This document shows, piece after piece, positions 63,616 through 64,000 of a DNA stretch of 64,000 nt. The stretch spans positions 39,894,210-39,958,209 of the forward strand of contig NC_031495.1 in the NCBI RefSeq assembly GCF_000237925.1. The letters run 5' to 3'. The notes under the pieces were generated by a model that was not told the origin of the DNA, made no database searches, and saw nothing but the letters and a program-made list of their open reading frames with translations. Source of the DNA: Schistosoma mansoni (lineage: Eukaryota > Platyhelminthes > Trematoda > Strigeidida > Schistosomatidae). The position numbers were made by a program, and so were the translations under genes. Position 1 is the first letter of the stretch; the number at the start of each line of letters is the position of its first letter.

Positions 63616-64000
63616 CTAGGTGAAAAGTAAAAAAAGAGAGTTGTACAGCTGGAAGATGGTTTCAGGCTAAATGATACTAAGGAATCAATACATTACGAAT
63701 ACTATTTTACTTTTAGTGGAGTGATAGCATTTGATTTGCAGTCACTAAATCCTAAGTTCAAACCCCGTCCCATCTGCTTGAGTTTGGACTACTGGAGAGT
63801 ATGACTAGCTCTTATACTTAGAGAGTGCCACACACTCATGTACTTGGCGAATTAGTTCCTATGGTAAATTACTACCAAGCGGAAAATGATAAGTGTATTA
63901 TGTCTGGAGATTGTAAAAGTAATTCGGGATAAAATAAGCTGAATAATTATACGAAAGTACTTGTAAATGTGATGTTAATGAATGTTGGTATTATGTTAAC
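63616..64000 (-). other. Probable intron of the edge gene with a SINE-like stretch
   Basis: If 63514-63615 is a last exon, this is intron. 63712-63815 resembles the SINE-like stretch at 51925 (B-box-like AAGTTCAAACCCCG). Confidence 0.35.

Noticed and set aside
1-64000. CRISPR array, bacterial operon or phage
   Set aside because: No regularly spaced repeats; introns, LINEs, 18S and mitochondrial-protein genes show eukaryotic DNA.

Overview
This is eukaryotic DNA from a blood-fluke-like trematode, almost certainly Schistosoma; the species cannot be settled from the window. The evidence is a schistosome SM-alpha-type hammerhead ribozyme element, several RTE- and CR1-like LINE families typical of schistosomes, a Penelope-like element with a GIY-YIG domain, and host genes with 35-43 bp micro-introns beside kilobase-long, repeat-filled introns.

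Two host genes can be reconstructed exon by exon with consistent reading phase. MTIF2, the mitochondrial translation initiation factor 2 (+ strand, 17563-46927, 12 exons, 769 codons), spans almost half the window because its introns hold retroelements, a 2.2 kb inverted duplication arm and a broken piece of the ribosomal DNA unit. BCS1L, the mitochondrial AAA chaperone that inserts the Rieske protein into complex III (- strand, 58635-48753, 6 exons, 443 codons), lies tail-to-tail with it. Both encode nuclear-made mitochondrial proteins. A probable last exon of a third gene (- strand, 63514-63615) lies at the right edge.

Layout: 1-9525 is decayed CR1-like and RTE LINEs with small retroposon tails. 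9526-12228 is a broken Ty3/gypsy fossil plus an LTR-like repeat. 11836-14080 is the left arm of a near-perfect inverted duplication whose partner is 31182-33426. 14081-17562 is LINE and mini-RTE sequence before the MTIF2 start. 17563-46927 is MTIF2; its introns hold a tRNA-Thr-like sequence, two 'RTE-a' LINE copies that are identical over 1.6 kb, an 'RTE-c' LINE, an SM-alpha hammerhead element, a gag-protease fossil, and an ETS/18S/ITS1 fragment. 46928-48752 is intergenic with a mini-RTE. 48753-58635 is BCS1L; its introns hold an RTE-c copy, an RTE-b short derivative and a Penelope-like element with 0.69 kb inverted arms, each carrying a hammerhead-like core. 58636-64000 is a deleted RTE-b element, unassigned DNA and the edge exon.

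The names RTE-a, RTE-b and RTE-c are working labels used only here. All family assignments come from reading translated motifs by eye; no database search was run.
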